Below, piece by piece: positions 63,042 through 64,000 of a DNA stretch of 64,000 nucleotides; the first letter of the stretch is position 1, and each line of letters starts with the position of its first letter. The translations under genes and the position numbers were made by a program. The notes beneath the pieces are model-generated. The model saw only the letters and a list, made by a program, of their open reading frames with translations, searched no databases and had not been told where the DNA came from. The DNA comes from Paracoccus tegillarcae (lineage in GTDB: Bacteria; Pseudomonadota; Alphaproteobacteria; Rhodobacterales; Rhodobacteraceae). The stretch is taken from contig NZ_CP025408.1 of NCBI RefSeq assembly GCF_002847305.1, forward strand, positions 976,001-1,040,000, given 5' to 3'.

Positions 63042-63797
63042 TTAGTGGCCCGGATGCAGCGCGTCTTTCAGATAGACGCAAGTCAGGATGGTAAAGACGT
63101 ATGCCTGGATAAAGGCGACCAGCACCTCCAGCCCGTACATGGCGACGACGGCGGCGATCGACAGCGGCGATACCAGCGCGATGGCGGCGAAGCCGGCAAA
63201 GACCTTGATCACGGCGTGACCGGCCATCAGGTTGCCGGCAAGACGAATCGAATGGCTGACCGGGCGCACGAAATAGCTGATCACCTCGATCACAGCCAGG
63301 ATCGGCCGCAGCGCCAGCGGCGCGGACTTGACCCAGAACAGACCCAGGAAATGCGTGCCGTTCTTGACGAAGCCAAGCACCGTGACGCTAAGGAAAACGG
63401 CCATCGCCAGAACGCCCGTGACGGCGATATGCGAGGTGACGGTAAAGGCTTTGGGCAGCAGGCCCAGCATGTTCGCGAAGACGATGAACAGGAACAGGCA
63501 CATGATATAGGGGAAATATTTCAGGCCATCCTTGCCCGCCACATCCTCGACCATCTTGTGCACCATGCCGTAACCCAGTTCGGCGATCGACTGGACCCGG
63601 TTGGGAACGATGGCGCGGCCGCGCGTGCCCATGACGAACAAGCCGACGACGCATAGCAGGATGATGCCCATCCACAGCGTTACGTTCGTGGGGGTATACC
63701 AATGCACCGCACCGTCACCGAACAACGGCTTGACGATGAACTGATCCATCGGGTGGAATTCCAGACCCGTGCTTTCGCCATGCGCTTCGGTCGCCAC
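63042..63797 (-). CDS. atpB: F0F1 ATP synthase subunit a
   Basis: A 251-residue subunit a with about five or six helices. The essential arginine region is [12 protein letters not shown] (helix 4) and the following segment [17 protein letters not shown] is typical. The start is GTG at 63797, two bases after the atpI stop; an internal ATG at 63746 would be too short. It forms the proton half-channels facing the c-ring. Confidence 0.97.
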   Translation of the reverse strand: MATEAHGESTGLEFHPMDQFIVKPLFGDGAVHWYTPTNVTLWMGIILLCVVGLFVMGTRGRAIVPNRVQSIAELGYGMVHKMVEDVAGKDGLKYFPYIMCLFLFIVFANMLGLLPKAFTVTSHIAVTGVLAMAVFLSVTVLGFVKNGTHFLGLFWVKSAPLALRPILAVIEVISYFVRPVSHSIRLAGNLMAGHAVIKVFAGFAAIALVSPLSIAAVVAMYGLEVLVAFIQAYVFTILTCVYLKDALHPGH

Positions 63798-63798
63798 G

Positions 63799-64000
63799 TC
63801 AGCCCCTCTCGTCCTTCTCGGCCGTCTTGGCCGGTTGTGCCGTATCGTCGGCTGTCTTGCCCGACGTTTCGTTCAGTTCGGCCGCGGTGCGCATCATCGT
63901 CTTGATGCCGGCCGCGAAGCCGAGAAAAATAAACAGGATCAGCATGACCGGCATGGTGCCGAGCAGCAGGTCCAACCCGTAGCCGATGCCAAAGCCGATC
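63799..64000 (-). CDS. atpI: ATP synthase F0 accessory subunit AtpI (5' end outside window)
   Basis: The minus-strand frame from the window edge to the stop at 63799 gives about 66 C-terminal residues: [19 protein letters not shown], a helix [19 protein letters not shown] and a charged tail. This matches the C-terminus of AtpI/AtpZ-type proteins that open alphaproteobacterial F0 operons and help c-ring assembly. The position directly before atpB confirms the call. Confidence 0.85.
   Translation of the reverse strand, partial: IGFGIGYGLDLLLGTMPVMLILFIFLGFAAGIKTMMRTAAELNETSGKTADDTAQPAKTAEKDERG

Overview
The window reads as chromosomal DNA of a GC-rich alphaproteobacterium of the Rhodobacteraceae, most like Paracoccus. 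This is inferred from family-typical content and gene order: an F0 cluster atpI-atpB-atpE-b'-b without F1 genes, DUF4170-waaA-lpxK, a fused MrpAB antiporter, TAXI-TRAP transport, two Hint_2 proteins and dense ATGA-type overlaps. No species can be named from the sequence alone. There is no CRISPR array, no tRNA or rRNA gene that I could recognise, and no intact mobile element.

Left part (1-16 kb). Bases 1-9647 hold what looks like one catabolic locus for an unknown 2-hydroxy acid: a LarA-like nickel racemase (cut by the window edge), the nickel-pincer cofactor enzyme LarC, a TAXI-type TRAP importer, an FCD-type GntR regulator, a ThDP-dependent 2-oxoacid enzyme, an FAD-dependent D-2-hydroxyacid dehydrogenase and a glutathione transferase. 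The same bipartite element, CTTGTAA-N5-GTTGACA, lies in front of the importer and in the divergent regulator/ThDP promoter, tying both units to one regulator. An exbB-exbD-exbD-tonB operon follows, with an AT-rich inverted repeat at its promoter, then trmO, then a tungstate-type ABC transporter (tupB-tupC-tupA) with its own HTH/periplasmic-binding-like regulator.

Middle (16-32 kb). A minus-strand S10 operon runs rpsJ-rplC-rplD-rplW-rplB-rpsS-rplV-rpsC-rplP and stops at a strong terminator instead of continuing to rpmC. A decayed copy of the rplP 3' end lies 1.5 kb further on in the same orientation, bracketing two small membrane-protein genes. A divergent uracil-DNA-glycosylase-like gene sits between rpsJ and a tuf copy that has its own promoter and terminator. 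Next come a TerB/DUF533-like protein, a homoserine-dehydrogenase-like SAF protein, a cytochrome c'/cytochrome b561 pair, and ruvC-ruvA-htpX-ruvB-thioesterase.

Right part (32-64 kb). A Hint-domain protein, the Mrp Na+/H+ antiporter operon (mrpAB-C-D-E-F-G), an orphan alpha/beta hydrolase and dnaE are followed by a BMP-type nucleoside ABC transporter operon carrying an extra small membrane protein. A second, larger Hint-domain protein with a propeller-like N-terminus comes next, then DUF4170-waaA-lpxK (lipid A-Kdo synthesis), pheT, a TM2 protein, a class V aminotransferase, an MsbA-like exporter, a YgfZ-type folate-binding protein and the F0 ATP synthase cluster, cut at atpI.

Most genes are ordinary housekeeping. 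The items most worth following are the predicted nickel-racemase hydroxyacid pathway with its shared operator, the rplP 3'-end duplication that looks like an integration scar, and the two Hint proteins.
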